This document shows, piece by piece, positions 26,903 to 39,004 of a stretch of DNA of 64,000 bases. Position 1 is the first letter of the stretch, and each line of letters begins with the position of its first letter. The position numbers were made by a program, and so were the translations under genes. The notes under the pieces are model-generated. The model did not search any database. It had not been told where the DNA came from and worked only from the letters and a program-made list of their open reading frames with translations. Source of the DNA: Lagopus muta (Eukaryota > Chordata > Aves > Galliformes > Phasianidae); the NCBI RefSeq assembly GCF_023343835.1, contig NC_064434.1:11513505-11577504 (forward strand). Reading direction: 5' to 3'.

Positions 26903-28659
26903 GATCAGATGCACAAGAAAAAAACAAATGAGGCCAAAATTTATTAAATTTGATGATTCACTATAATTTGGACAAACTTATCCCTCACTATCAATCTTCA
27001 ATATTGTTCTCTGAATTGGCATAAAAATCGGGGAAAAAAAGGTTACTATATTTTTACTTAAAGGCAGGCAAAAATCTGTAGTTTTAACTAAGCAGTATTT
27101 TCATTAGATCTGTTGTGGTCACTCAAGGCTTATAAATCAAAACTTGAGAAGATATAAATACATGTAAATGAGAGACAAAGGAATCAAAATTGCAGTTTCA
27201 TTACTCAGCTGAAAATGCTGTACATTACTAAGTAGCACTAAATATTTTTATGTAGCAGAGTATATCTTACACTATTCTACGCTATATGACTCACGTGAAA
27301 AAACTGTAATATTATATCAATGACGTTAAAATAAAATTTTGTGGAGAAAGTCAATCAAACTGTTGCTGTAGAGAGCTTTGAGAAACATGCTTTTAAAGGC
27401 TCAAATAGAAGCAAGTTAAATTCGTACTGATAGTAATTACTCCATTTTAAACTGAATTGTGGTAGTAAATTAGCCAGTTGAAGAAAAAAGGATGGTTTGA
27501 GAAGAATATTAGCAGAAAAAAAGCAATAAAAAGCTGTCAATTCTGTGAGCTACAAGGAATGTAAAGCCAGGGAATATAAAAATGTTTACATATGTCATGA
27601 AAACAACATCTCTTTTCAGTCGCTGTTTTTTAGAGACATTAGGATTTTCAGTATCAAGTCCTCTTTCTGTAGATATTTTAAGCATTAAGAGGTTGAAGAT
27701 AGACTGTTCTTTTGAAAAGGTTTTAGTCCATAATCCTTCATTGGCTGTCTTTGTGAGCTCATTTGAATGCAACCTCTAGTTTCTTAGGTGACTTTTGATG
27801 TATTAACTGAAAGATGTTACATTCAGGAATGCATAGGTTTAAGGGTTTTTTGTGTGTGTCGGGAGTATTTTTTGGTGTCTGTAGACAGGTATCAGCAGGA
27901 TTTCCTAATATAGAAACAAGTCTGAAAGATCATAAGATAAGATTTTCATCATGAAGACTGAGCCCTTTACTAGGATATTGTGATTTTCCAAATTGTTTTA
28001 GTCATTATAGTACACATTGGATTTCTCTATGGAAACACTCAACAGCCAAACCACAGAAGCTTGCTTTAAATTCCACTGAAGCCAGTTTGCAGCACTGAAT
28101 CAAGTCTCAAATTGGACCTAGATATAATCAAGTTCATTAAAAATTGCATTCATAAGCACTGGGGAGATCATAATCTCATAACAAATATAGGCCAAAGAAC
28201 CCAAGATGAAGTAATGCAAAAGCCTTTTCTCAGTGTAGCAATCTTGTTTCAACAGCACTTTTCCTACTGGTTTATATCATCCAGCTTCTGAGAAATCAGG
28301 TGTTTCCTGCCAATTCAAGATCATTAACACTCTGAAAAAACAAAGACGTGATTTTCAGTAGATCCTTGTTAACACAATATTAAGACTCCTTCTTTACAGG
28401 AAGATATTCTGATCTAGCCTCAGACAGGCAGGTGCTTTGATATGTCTTTTTAGATTAAACAAGTCAAATACTTAGTTTTTATCAGATTGTAAAGAAATCA
28501 GAATAATGAGGAAAACAAGAAAAGAGAAAAGAGTAAAACTCACCTCAACTTCATTCATGACTGAAATGTCAGAATAGGTAGGTATAAACTCTTTAGGAAA
28601 TACAGGCAGAGAAAGAAAGATAGTAGGTATTGCCCTCCAACCCTTCTCCTGGTGGAATA
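26903..28659. other. Unique AT-rich sequence, no gene seen
   Basis: No repeat family, RNA gene or convincing exon recognised. Opposed short frames around 27509-27779 overlap each other on both strands and have no motif. Confidence 0.4.
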
Positions 28660-30946
28660 GGTAATGAAATACATCAACAGTCACCTGGAGTCCATGGAGC
28701 TTCACCTGAGGATAGATAAGGAGCTTTAAGACAGCTTATGGGATAGAGTTAAATGAAATGCAAGGGAAAAAGAATTTGAGGCTTCAACCGCCTCAATATC
28801 GGTTGGAGGGACAACAGTGAAGAGGTTCCTGGAATGTACTGATGATAACATTCTCTTCCAAATGATACTGGAACCCATGAGAAGAGGTGCTGTTCTGAAC
28901 TTTGTCCTCATCAGTGAGTAAAGGCTGGTGAGTAATTTGAAGCTTAAGGGCAACCTTGGCTGCAGAGAACATGAAGTGAAGGAGTTCAAGATCCTTGTGG
29001 CATCAAAGAGGTTGTGCAACAAGCTTGCTACTCTGGATTTTGGGAGAGCAGACTTCAAACTCTAAAGAGAACTGTTTGGCAGGATGATGTAGAATAAAGC
29101 TCAGGAGGGAAAAGGGGCCCAAGAAACTTTGGTAGTATTCAAGGACCATCTCCTCGAAACCCAGAAGAAGTACATCCTTAGAAAAAGGAAGGCTGGGAAG
29201 AATGCCAAGAGGCCACTGTCAATCAACAAGGTGCTTCTGGACTTATATAAACACAGAAAGAAAGTCTATAGGGAAAGGAAGCAGGAATGGGTAACCTTCA
29301 AGGAGTACGAAGAAGTCTAAGCAGCCAGAGATCAGGTTAGGAAAGTTAAAACTCAGATAGAATTAAATCCAGCCAGGGACGTAAAGGAGAACAAGAAAAA
29401 ATTCTATAGATATAATGATGAAAGAAAGTTCAGGGAGGATGTGGGCCCTCTCTGGAAGGAAAATGAAGACCTGGTCTTGAGGGATATGGAGAAAGCTGAG
29501 GCACTCAATGATTTCTTTGCTTCTGTCTTCACCAGCAAGGGCTCCAGCTGCATCAGCAAAGTTGAAGAAAGCAAAGGTAGAAGAAGAAAGGTAGAGAAGG
29601 AAGATCTGCCTGCTGTAAGTGAAGATCAGATTTGGGACCTGAAAAGAACCTGAAGGTGCACAAGTCCGTGGGACCTAAAGAGATCCATCCATGGATTCTG
29701 ATAGCTGGCAAACAAAGTTGCCAAGCCATTTATTAGCCATCATATGTGAAAGGTCACTGCTGTCTGGTGATGTTTCCAATGACTGGAAAAGGGGAAACAC
29801 AATGCCCACTTTCAAGAAGGGAAAAAAAGAAGATCCAGAGAAGTACAGGCCAGTCAGTCTCACCTCTGTGCCTGGCATGATTATGAAGCAAATCCTCCTT
29901 AGGGCCCTACTAAGGCACGTGGAAAATGGCTGTGGTCAATGGCTCAATGTCCAAGTGGAGATTGGTAACGAGTGGCATTCCTCAGGGACCAATGTCTGGG
30001 ACCAGTGTTGAATATTTTGTAGGTGACATGGACAGTGGGATCAAGTGCATGCTCAGCAAGTTTGGAGATGACACAAAGCTGAGTGGGGCAGTTGACACAA
30101 TAGAGGAAAGGGATGCTATCCAGAGGGACCTGGACAGGCTTGAAGGTGGTCCCATGCCAACGTCATAAAGTTCAACAAGGTCAAGTGCCAGATCCTGCAT
30201 CTGTGTCAGGGCAATTCCATGTACAGATAGAGGTTGGGTGGAGAATGGCTTGAGAGCAGCACTGAGGAGAAGGGTTTGGGGCATCAGTTGTTGAAAGATT
30301 CAACATGAGATGGTAATGTATGCTTGCAGCCCAGCAGACCAACCGTATCCTGGATTTCATTAAGAGAAGTGTGACCAGCAGGTTGAAGGAGGTGATTCTT
30401 CCCCTATACTCTCCTCTTGTGAGACTCCACCTGGAGTATCATGTCCAGTTCTGGGACCCCACCACAAGAAAGACATGAAACTGTTGGTGAAGCAGATCCA
30501 GAGGAGGGCCATGAAGATGATCAGAGGGCTGCAGCATCTCCCCTATGTAGACAGGCTGAGAGCTGGGGCTCTTTAGCCTGGAGAAGAGAAGGCTCTGAGG
30601 AGACTTTATAACGGCCTTTCAGTACCTGAAGGGGGCCTTCAGGAAAGCTGGGGAAGAACTTTCTATAATGGCATGTAGTAACAGGACAAGGAGAAATGGC
30701 TTCAAACTGGAAGAGGGCAGAGTTAGATTAGATAATAGGAAGACATTTTTTACTGTAAGGGTGGTGAGACACTGGAAGAGGTTGCCCAGATTGGTAGTGA
30801 ATGCCCTGCCTGTAATTCAAGGCCAGGCTGGATGGGGCTTTGAGCATCCTGGTTTAGAGGGTGGTATCCCTGCCGATAGCAGGGGGTTTGGAACAAAGTG
30901 ATCTTAAAGATCCCTTCCAACCCAAACCATTCTATGATTCTATGAA
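28660..30946 (+). mobile_element. CR1 LINE, longest copy here (about 2.3 kb)
   Basis: A 5'-truncated plus-strand CR1. It begins inside ORF2 (the GGAGTCCATGGAGCTTCACC word at about 28690), runs through the reverse transcriptase region and ends at the 3' tail CATTCTATGATTCTATGAA at about 30946. The reading frame is broken several times. A part of the reverse transcriptase coding region is missing internally between about 29925 and 29940. A full CR1 is about 4.5 kb, so roughly half is present. The 5' edge is approximate. Confidence 0.93.
29129..30168 (+). pseudogene. CR1 ORF2 reverse transcriptase, broken
   Basis: Remnants of the CR1 ORF2 protein lie in several frames: 29129-29320 (basic linker region), 29441-29653 (the [13 protein letters not shown] word), 29691-30011 (DWKRGNTMPTFKKGKKEDPE and the YRPVSLTSV word, which is the reverse-transcriptase fingers) and 29926-30168 (TSGIPQG, then LSKFGDDTKLSGAVDT). 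The catalytic motif reads FGDD here. Between the LRHVENG word and the TSGIPQG word a segment of the palm domain is absent, so this copy has an internal deletion as well as frameshifts. A C-terminal piece continues at 30668-30901. It cannot produce active enzyme. Confidence 0.85.
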
Positions 30947-32709
30947 GTAACTCTGGTTATCTTTAGTGGCGTAAGTCTATATCTAAGCTAATAACATTCC
31001 ACACCAAACTCCTTTGATCATAAACTGAGAGAAAATACATACTTTTGTACTCAATTAGCTGAGATGTAAATACTTGCAGTGTAAATTTACTCATGTGCAT
31101 ATCACTCTGAATTACTGTAAGAAGTAACTTTTAAGTTATGATGTCATGATCTTAAGTCTGAATTTATTTCTGTGGCTTCATATCAGTAACTTATTTAAGC
31201 AATGCCCTAATTTTAAGTACATGAATAGTCTTATTGATGTCAGTGAGACATTCACACATTAAAGACACGCTTCAGTGCTTTGCTGAATCAAGGCCTATGT
31301 GAGTAATGTGCCACATGTGTTTTTTCTTGCAATAACTGTTACATCACTTTACCTTTAGGCAGTAATTTCACTGTACACTGGAATTAATGTTTTCAGAAAG
31401 CTCTCTTAAATTTTTAAGATTCTGGCATTTTTAGAGCATATGCTAGTAAATTAGTAAGGCTTTTATTATTTCCAATACTTCATAATAGCAGTAAAATCTA
31501 ATAAAATATATTTTAATGTTTTGGCTACTGTATTAATTGAACAGTACAGATGTTTCCATCTCTTAGTAAGGGCTGAAAATTGAAAATATAATTAGAGGCA
31601 AGCTAACTTTCTTTTTCAGTGCCTTTTTGTAAAGAAAGATGAGCCCAAACAGTAGTCCCAATTACGAAAGTAACTTTGAACTACTATTTTAATGGTTAAA
31701 TGGCTAAATGCATTCATCATTCACCTATTTAATTTCAAATCCTTAAAAACATAAATGGCCATGACAAGCTCAGAGCGTATCTGAATGTTCAAATTATTTA
31801 GTTGTATTCATCTGCAATTTGTATGATCTCACTGACAAAAGCCTAAAGCTACGGTATACCTCAAACCTGCATCACTCTCCTGAATCAGCTGACCGGAACC
31901 TGAAGATAGAAACTGTGAAGAAGGAAACCTTGTCTCAGTGGTTTGACACTGTTTTGATCTTGGTTGAAATCTGAACTGAACACAGTATTTTGGGATTGGC
32001 AGCATATCTGGCCCATTGAATTGGGATAGGGGAGTACTGCCAGGAAAACATCATCCCTGCCACAGTGCACTTCAGCAGCTGCATGGGAGATGCAGGCTGG
32101 TCAGCTGGATGTGAAGTAAATGCAGACTTAGACTTCTGACAGCTTCCCAACAGCGCCTGTGGCAGGGTCACAGCTTGACTTCTTCGTCAAGTATTTGCTT
32201 GTAGTTAAATTCCATATCAGTTAGCTATTCAGTATATTGAGATCTTCCCAAGAAGGCCTCACTGTAAACTATTTATATATCAAGATATCCTGTAGCACTC
32301 TTTATAAAAATGAATGAACTAGTGACATTAAGCTGAAAGGTAAGCAAAGGTGCTGAGTGTTAAACATATTAAGAGAGGGAAAAAATCTGTTAATCATTTT
32401 ATTAATGTTTTCTTTTCTGCAGAAATCCTTGAAAATGCTTGTAATTCTTAACAGCTGACAGGCTGCTGATTTTGCAGAAAGAAGAGGTTTTTGAGTCCCT
32501 TAACTCCAAGTCACAGTTGTTCCTTGTTTTGACTATTGGAGAATTAGTTCAATAACCTCCCTAAAAATAGTAAGTGCTTATGCTCTTACAATATAAGGTC
32601 TACATCTGAGAAATATTGCAGTAAAACAAATACTACATTGAAATGCAAGTTTAATGAATTACACTGGAGCCATGTAAGAGAAAGTCATTTTACTCCCACA
32701 TGGATTTTT
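30947..32709. other. Unique AT-rich sequence, no gene seen
   Basis: No transposon or gene recognised. Frames at 31885-32171 on the minus strand overlap one another and show no motif. Confidence 0.4.
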
Positions 32710-32858
32710 AGAATCACAGAATCCTTAGAGCTGGAAAGGACCTCTGAGGGCCATCTAGTCCAACTCCCCTGCAATGTAAAGGGACACTACAGCTAGATCA
32801 GGGCTGCCCAGGGTCTTATTCAGGCTTGCCTTGAAAGTCTCTGGGGAGATGGGGCAAG
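32710..32858 (-). mobile_element. CR1 LINE 3' fragment (minus)
   Basis: Minus-strand CR1 3' UTR piece: the left edge has the complement of the tail (AGAATCACAGAATCC) followed by GAGCTGGAAAGGACCTCTGAGG. It fades out at about 32858. A 138-bp non-CR1 spacer separates it from the next copy. Confidence 0.8.
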
Positions 32859-32996
32859 ACAGTGCTGTTACTTCACTTGTTTCAACAGCTTTTATTTGAA
32901 GGATTCTTTCTTTCATACACGCTAAGTGGTGCTCAAAGATTCCCAGGCTCTTGCAAAGTGTCAGATGGGTTGAGGCCTTGGTCTGCCATCTTACCA

Positions 32997-33430
32997 TGAA
33001 TCAGAGTGGAAGGGATCTTAAAGCCCATCCAGTTCCAATCCACTGCCATAGGTAGAGTTGCCACCTACCAGATCAAGGCCCCATCCAACCTCGCCTTGAA
33101 TGTTTCCAGGGATAGGGCATTCACAGCTTCTCTGGGCAGCCTGTGCTAATGCCTTACTACTTTCTGAGTGAAGAATTTTCTCCTAATATCTAACCTTTTT
33201 CTCTCCTCTTTTAAAGAGGCTTCCCCATTTTAAAACTAAAATCAGCCTGTGTAAAAAGTCTGTCTCCCTCCTGCAATAAGCTCCCTTCAAGTACTGGAAG
33301 GCTGCAATGAGTTCTCCTCAGAGCCTTCTCTTCTCCAACCTAATCTTCTCTAATTTGTTACAGCACTCACAGTACAACACATGAGGCCAATCTGTTCACT
33401 CTGGCACTAGTGCTGTCTTGAGTACTGTCA
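32997..33430 (-). mobile_element. CR1 LINE 3' part (minus), decayed
   Basis: A second minus-strand CR1 fragment, recognisable from GAGTGGAAGGGATCTTAAAG, then CATTCACAGCTTCTCTGGGC, CAGCCTGTG and the T-rich segment complementary to the ORF2 C-terminus. The terminal octamer is reduced to a single degenerate unit. The right edge is approximate. Confidence 0.8.
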
Positions 33431-33708
33431 TAACAGCACCTTTGTAAAACTGCAGTGAGGAAACACTCACTTTTATACAAACTTCTGATGCATATTTACA
33501 AGTAGACTGGTCAATTACCCAGTTTTGGAAGACACTTATCTGCTACAGATCCCCATACCCAAGTCCACCCACACACTTTCATGCAAAGCAAACCAGTGTC
33601 TGTTCCCATGCCTTCACTTGTGCACTGTTTCAAAACTCTTCAGATCAAAAGGGCATCAGTCTGTCCCTGAGAATCCTGCTGCCCATACAACTGCACTGTG
33701 TATGCCAG

Positions 33709-34069
33709 TGTACGGGAAATACTGAATCATGGCCTGAACCACTGATTGATCACCTGAGGCAAGCACTGAGTCAGCTGCAAGAGCACAGGTGAAGGCAATT
33801 CAGCTGTGTGACCAGAAGGAGTGGAGCCTGGCTCCACAACTCCGAGACCCATTTAAGGGCTGACTTACCACTGAGGAAGAATTTCTCTCTGGAGATCATT
33901 CCTCTTGGAGTCTATTTATGCAAGACCAGGATATGGGTAAGTTTTTCTATTTATTTCCAATTATCCCTTTCCAACGTGATAATCTCTCCAGCTATATACT
34001 CTCTAGAGGCCAGACTAACTTCTCTGTATACTTGTCAATTATGCATCTCTGTACTTTTGATTATGCACA
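33709..34069 (+). repeat. LTR-like interspersed repeat, copy 1
   Basis: This block is similar over most of its length to the block at 54103-54430. Shared words include GGCCTGAACC, GAGCACAGGTGAAGGCAATTCA, GGAGTGGAGCCTGGCTCCAC and a TATA-like CATTTAAGGGCTG. It begins TGTACGGGAA and can be ended at TTGATTATGCACA, giving a TG...CA element with a TATA-like box in the middle, which fits a solo LTR. No exact target duplication could be found with these ends and no internal retroviral coding sequence flanks it. Another kind of dispersed repeat cannot be excluded. Confidence 0.55.
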
Positions 34070-37000
34070 GTGAAAGATGAATTTTTTGTGGTGAAGAGGT
34101 TTGCTTCAGACCAAAAGTGGAGACAGAAACACATTTTCTCTACAGAAAAGAACAAAGTTTTACAGGGTACCTGCTTCTACCACATTCCTGGTGCATTTTG
34201 GCTTTCCTAACAGTATTCAATAATGCTTAGCACTTGTGCTAGTTGGCAACCAGGCTAGGTCTTGATAACTAACTAAGGCCTCAAATGATCTCCAAGTAAC
34301 AAGAATCATTCACCATTTTGTGCAGTCCTACAGCTGTCCACCAATGAGTTTTATCCTATTTCTCTGCTGCTTTTATTCCTTTCCTTTACCTCTCAAGGTG
34401 AAAGGTATATTCACAACTCAAAAATGAGTAGGAGAATTTATCTACTCCTTCCTATCAAGAGCCATTACTTCACAGCACAAGAGATTGCATCTAATATCCT
34501 TACAGTAAATTGTATTTAGACTTACAGTATATTTAAGAATATAACCTATCTTGTTTAGGTTACTTTTCACATATGTAACTTAGAAAATATAAATCCAAAT
34601 TTTGGCATGGGTGCTTTTTACTGTAGTGCTAGGCATGCTTGAGGTTTTTATACAGAAACACCCATAGCATGTTTAACTGACTAATGTTTTATGCTGATGG
34701 AAGCATTCTGAATTTTTTTTTTTTTGTTTTTTTTCCTGTGGACCACCTCATTCCTGAAACAGCAGCCTCCAGGGTTCCAGGTTGCAGGATTCTGGAATAG
34801 CCCTATCATGCAGTTTTTCTACACTTTCTTGATTGGTAGAAAAGCAGTGGCCCTCAACAGACTGCTCTTGAACTAAAAAGGCTATATGAGCTTCAGCTTT
34901 CAGATAGAAGCCACAAATAGGAAAAAGAAGTAGTATCAAAGCACGTTTATTGTTCAGTGAGCTTGTTCTTCATATTTACTGGAGGACAATGCTAATCATG
35001 GATAGTGAATTAAATGTTTTGAATAGTAACATGCCACTGTAAGATCAAGCAATATTTAGAAAAATGAGATTTAAAAAGCAAAATTAATGCTCTAGTTTCT
35101 ACAAGCTATACACAATAGGCTTCCAAATGTCCTGTGGTCACACGGGCACTTCTCTTGGTTCTGTCCTTATCCTTGTTATCAAAAGATTATGTTACTCTGT
35201 GAATCACCTGCAAATAGTTTCTATTACCTCAGACTATTCTCTGGAAATTGATTAAGTAAACAATGAAATAAATTATGAGATCTATATGTACTTTTTTCTT
35301 ATTTTCCTCGTCCTAACACTTCTAATGAAGATTTTTTTCTTCTGAATCTAGTATCTTCTGTGTTATTCAATGTCAGATGAAATATGTGCAGCATATCAGA
35401 AAAAAAAAAAAGTTTTAAAAAATAATCCTTCTTTTTCTATTTAGTATTATCACCTGGTCAATCTTAAATCCTATCAAACAACACTAAACAAACACTATCA
35501 TCTAAAACACTAAACACTACACAACACTATCGTCTCCTTTACACTCCCAAATTTCAGAGAAATTACTAGGTTAATTCAGGTCACTGCCTTTATAAATTAA
35601 ATCTGAGTGCAACAGGAACAAATAGCAAAGTATAGAGCAGGCAGTTACAGCAACATATAGAAATTATGAAGAATATGCCAGAAATATCAATCTCATGTAG
35701 AGACAGGAAGAATTACTGCAGGGTACGTATCCTTGTACAGGGATGTGTGGGGGAAAAAGTGTTCTTATCTCCAACAAGAAATAGTGGAAAACAGTATAAA
35801 ACAAAGAAGTAAAATCTAATCTTAGTTCAAGTGGTGTTCAAAATGATGCTCAAAGCTGCCACTTGCCCCCAGGGTTGCAACCCTGTTGTTTTAGGACCTT
35901 TAGGACCTGTTTAATCCCCATCTCTCTTATTAGCCCCATTTAATCTCCTTTTGCTCTATGGAGTTTGTATCTGTTTTCATAGCTAACAGGCATGGGTAAA
36001 AGCTGAAGTCAACTTCAGTTTATGTTGGAATCTCTCCACTTCACAAAGAGAATGAAAAATCACTATAATTCATTCTGTGATCATTTTGTGGCTCACAGAA
36101 TTTCTGCAGTTGAGATCTTTGCAAGAGACAAGTAGACTGAGAAGGTTTTAGAAATTGTTGCTTCTAGTAACTGAGGACAAAGAAAGACAGGATTTCCCTG
36201 TGGGAATCATAGTACTCAGGGTTGCTAAAACTGATTCAGAACTAGACAAAACAAAAACGCATGTGTCAATGTTATAAAATACAGGAGCTGGGAGGAGGCT
36301 AGATTAGAGAGTATCATTCCTTTCAGGAATAGACTGGACTCGATTTCTGCCCAGTTGATAGCAATCCACTTTAAACAAGGAAGTAGTGGCACTCAGAATT
36401 CAAACATTGCCAAAGTGAATGTAAACCTTTTCAACATACAGATGGGATTTTCTTTGTTTTAAATTCAGTACAACGTTTGCTCTCTGTTTACAGGATAGCT
36501 GGGGACGTGCATTGTGTCTCTGTACTTACATACACCAAGTTCCAAGTGAGTTATGCAATGTATTTTGTTATCCTTCTAGAACTTAAGCAGTATATAATGA
36601 TGGCTGGAAATTACATTCAATGTGTTTCAAAGTGCTTTCTGCCTTTTTGATAACAGAAAAGTTTCCAGACTTCATGGAGTGCTTTGTTACTCAAATACCA
36701 ACTGAATTTTAAATTCAGAAAATCATCAGTGCTGTGTTGTTTGTTTTTTTTTTTTTTTTTTTTTTTAAACTCTGATTTGTTTTGTTTTCAGTCAGTTCAG
36801 ACCAAAGCTTCAGAGGAGAAATACTGACTACTAAAATCTGGAGTAATACAAGAAACAGAGAAGAAAATCAGAAAAAGTGTAGAATCAATTCAAGACTATT
36901 GAAATTGAAGGGAGTAAAATACCCCTTCTAGTATTGAACGGTTCTAGATGGGAGCTGAAACTGAATGTACCCACATCTATTTTAGCTAGTAAGCTTTAAA

Positions 37001-38609
37001 TGACCTAGACATGGAGACTGCAAGTGGTTATTATGTTGATGCTTTGCTTGTTATTCTTTTCTATAAATTCCTTCCAATTTCATCACTAGTTACCTACAGA
37101 TCTGTCTGAAATGCTCATGTTCATATTCAAACACAGTCACAGGCTGCACATCCTTTGAGAAATGTTTTTTCGGTGTTTGGGATGAGGAAAATAGACAACG
37201 GATTTTATCTTAGCATTCTTCTTTCCAGATAAATTTCCTTGCTATATTTTGCCTGTTTTTGTTTAATTCTAATATTTCATCCTTTTTTTTGTTGTTTTGA
37301 CTCTACCCAACTGGTTTACCTTGTTTTTAAAGCAGGGTAATAAAAGCTGGGCTCCAGCTGAGACCTCATGTATGCAGGATAAAGAATAATTACCTCCTCT
37401 GTGTTACTTGCCACAACCTGTTACTTTTTAATAGCATCACATTTTTCACCTGGATTTAGTTTGTGATCCATTCTAACATCTCTTCTTTGGTCCTTTTTTG
37501 TTAGTATGCTGCTTAGCTAGCTAGTTCTGATAATTTTATTTTATTTGTATGCTCAATTTTCTCTCTTAGTTATTGTTTTTTGTTGGTCAGTTCTTTTTTG
37601 TTGTTGTGTTGCTTTTGGATTACTTCCCCAATTTGCCAGAATTGTTTTGAGCAGCAGGCAGTCTCCAGTAGGCTTTCAGCAATGCATGACTCACAAGTGA
37701 TACAGGTAGTCATACGTTTAATGAAGGTATGGAATATGAGGATACAGGAGAAATATACTGCCAAACTTTAGAGGGGGAAAAAAAAGTTGACTGCTTCTCT
37801 TTAGGTTTTCTTCAATTAGTTCATTTATCATTGAGTAATTTGTTTAAGATACTGTGTCCTTCTTTGGCTTAGGAAAACGTCATGCAAAGCAATGTCAAAA
37901 AACTTAGTAAAATCCGTTGGATTATGAAACTACTTTCAGTTTATCTAACAGGCCTTTCTAAAAGGAAGGGAAAGTATGTATGACATTTACCTTCTTTTTG
38001 CTGCCAACTTGTTTCACTTTTTTGCTCACTTGTCTCATCCCTATTTCTCCTCCTCATCACATTCATGACAAAGAGGGTTTTGGTGAAATGACTCAAACAA
38101 AAATGTTGCTAAAGACAGTAAAGGAAAAAATGTGCACCATTATAACACTTCTATGATGGTCAGGAAGAGATAAATTCAGCTGCTTAATTAAAAAATAACA
38201 TTGAATTTAGAGTTCTACTCTAATCATAATTCCTTAAAGACTCCTACTGACTACAGGGAGATGGGTATCTTGACTGTTTTGCAAGAGTCTTGAGAAAACT
38301 GTTCTGTAAAGAATCATTCACTCTGTCTAGAATGCAGGCAAATTAAAAACACTATTTAAAATTATTAATAATTAAAAATTTATTATTAAAATCAGTATTT
38401 CTCAATAGTTAAGAATAATTGCTTTTGATTTTTGATTGCATGCAAACAATGCAGTTTTACCTGCCTTGTAAAGGTGAGTTCATTTCTCTCTCACTCACCC
38501 TGTCCAACAGCAGGGGGACAGTCAATGAGATGAGAAGTGTCAAATATTTTTCCTATGCATAAGAAATACTTTCTGTGGAATGCAAGGTGATTTTGTGGAA
38601 AGTGCTATC
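34070..38609. other. Unique AT-rich stretch, no gene seen
   Basis: About 4.5 kb with poly-T runs (near 34711 and 36747) and a small repeated ACACTA region near 35483-35530. The two opposed frames at 37570-37771 are on complementary strands of T-rich DNA and are not called. A CTCF-like word lies at 38504-38520, just left of the provirus. Confidence 0.45.
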
Positions 38610-38615
38610 ATAAGA
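38610..38615. repeat. Target-site duplication (left), ATAAGA
   Basis: The 6 bp directly outside the left LTR read ATAAGA, identical to the 6 bp directly outside the right LTR at 42783-42788. A 6-bp duplication is typical of alpharetroviral and many class II (betaretrovirus-like) integrases. It shows that the whole 4.2-kb unit was inserted as one provirus and has not recombined with another copy. Confidence 0.93.
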
Positions 38616-38698
38616 TGTCGGGAATAACCCACTTGGCCAGGGAAACCTGCTGATAAACCTGGGGAAGCACACCAACTCAATATGAGTGAACAGCTTCG

Positions 38699-38704
38699 TT
38701 TATT
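38699..38704 (-). terminator. Polyadenylation signal AATAAA in 3' LTR
   Basis: Reads AATAAA on the minus strand in the context ACAATAAACG. Being in the downstream LTR it is the expected signal for ending the proviral transcript, with cleavage probably 15-25 bases downstream. Confidence 0.8.
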
Positions 38705-38720
38705 GTAACCACAGCACACC

Positions 38721-38728
38721 TTATATAG
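38721..38728 (-). promoter_or_regulatory. TATA box in 3' LTR
   Basis: CTATATAA on the minus strand. In the downstream LTR it could start transcription leftward into host DNA at about 38695, so this LTR is a potential promoter for flanking sequence. Confidence 0.7.
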
Positions 38729-38987
38729 ATACAGAACCTGAAACCATGGTTATAAACAATTCTATAAATCACATACCTAGGGTACAGTGTTTAGACAAGC
38801 ATATCGAAGGAACAAAGGCAAGCATTCCAGAAACCCATTCACCAAGCACGAACAATCCTAGATACAATCTAAGGGTACAATCTATGCTATGTTCCAAGCA
38901 TAAACCGTCCCTGGCTCCTAAGCCACGCAAGCTAGTTTGAGCATCTTTTAGAAACTCAGATTCAGATACAGATTAAAACCCACTGCA

Positions 38988-39001
38988 ATTCCCCCCTTTT
39001 T
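38988..39001 (-). other. Polypurine tract for plus-strand priming
   Basis: AAAAAGGGGGGAAT lies immediately upstream of the 3' LTR on the coding strand. This is the expected position and composition of the retroviral polypurine tract, which primes plus-strand DNA synthesis. It begins only three bases after the stop codon of the pol-TM frame. Confidence 0.9.
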
Positions 39002-39004
39002 ATT

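Larger units (their letters stand above)
38616..38987 (-). repeat. 3' LTR of the provirus
   Basis: 372 bp, beginning TGCAGTGGG and ending CCCGACA on the coding strand, with the TG...CA ends expected for a retroviral LTR. It carries a TATA box (CTATATAA, 38721-38728) and the polyadenylation signal AATAAA (38699-38704) about 16 bases further on. That spacing places AATAAA before the likely cap site, at the U3/R edge, as in avian leukosis-type LTRs. In this copy the signal would serve 3' end formation. An open frame across the LTR on the plus strand occurs in both LTRs and is not a gene. Confidence 0.95.

Noticed and set aside
38686..38940. 84-codon plus-strand frame, repeated identically at 42481-42735
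   Set aside because: It lies wholly within each LTR, antisense to the provirus. The identity reflects LTR identity, not a duplicated gene.
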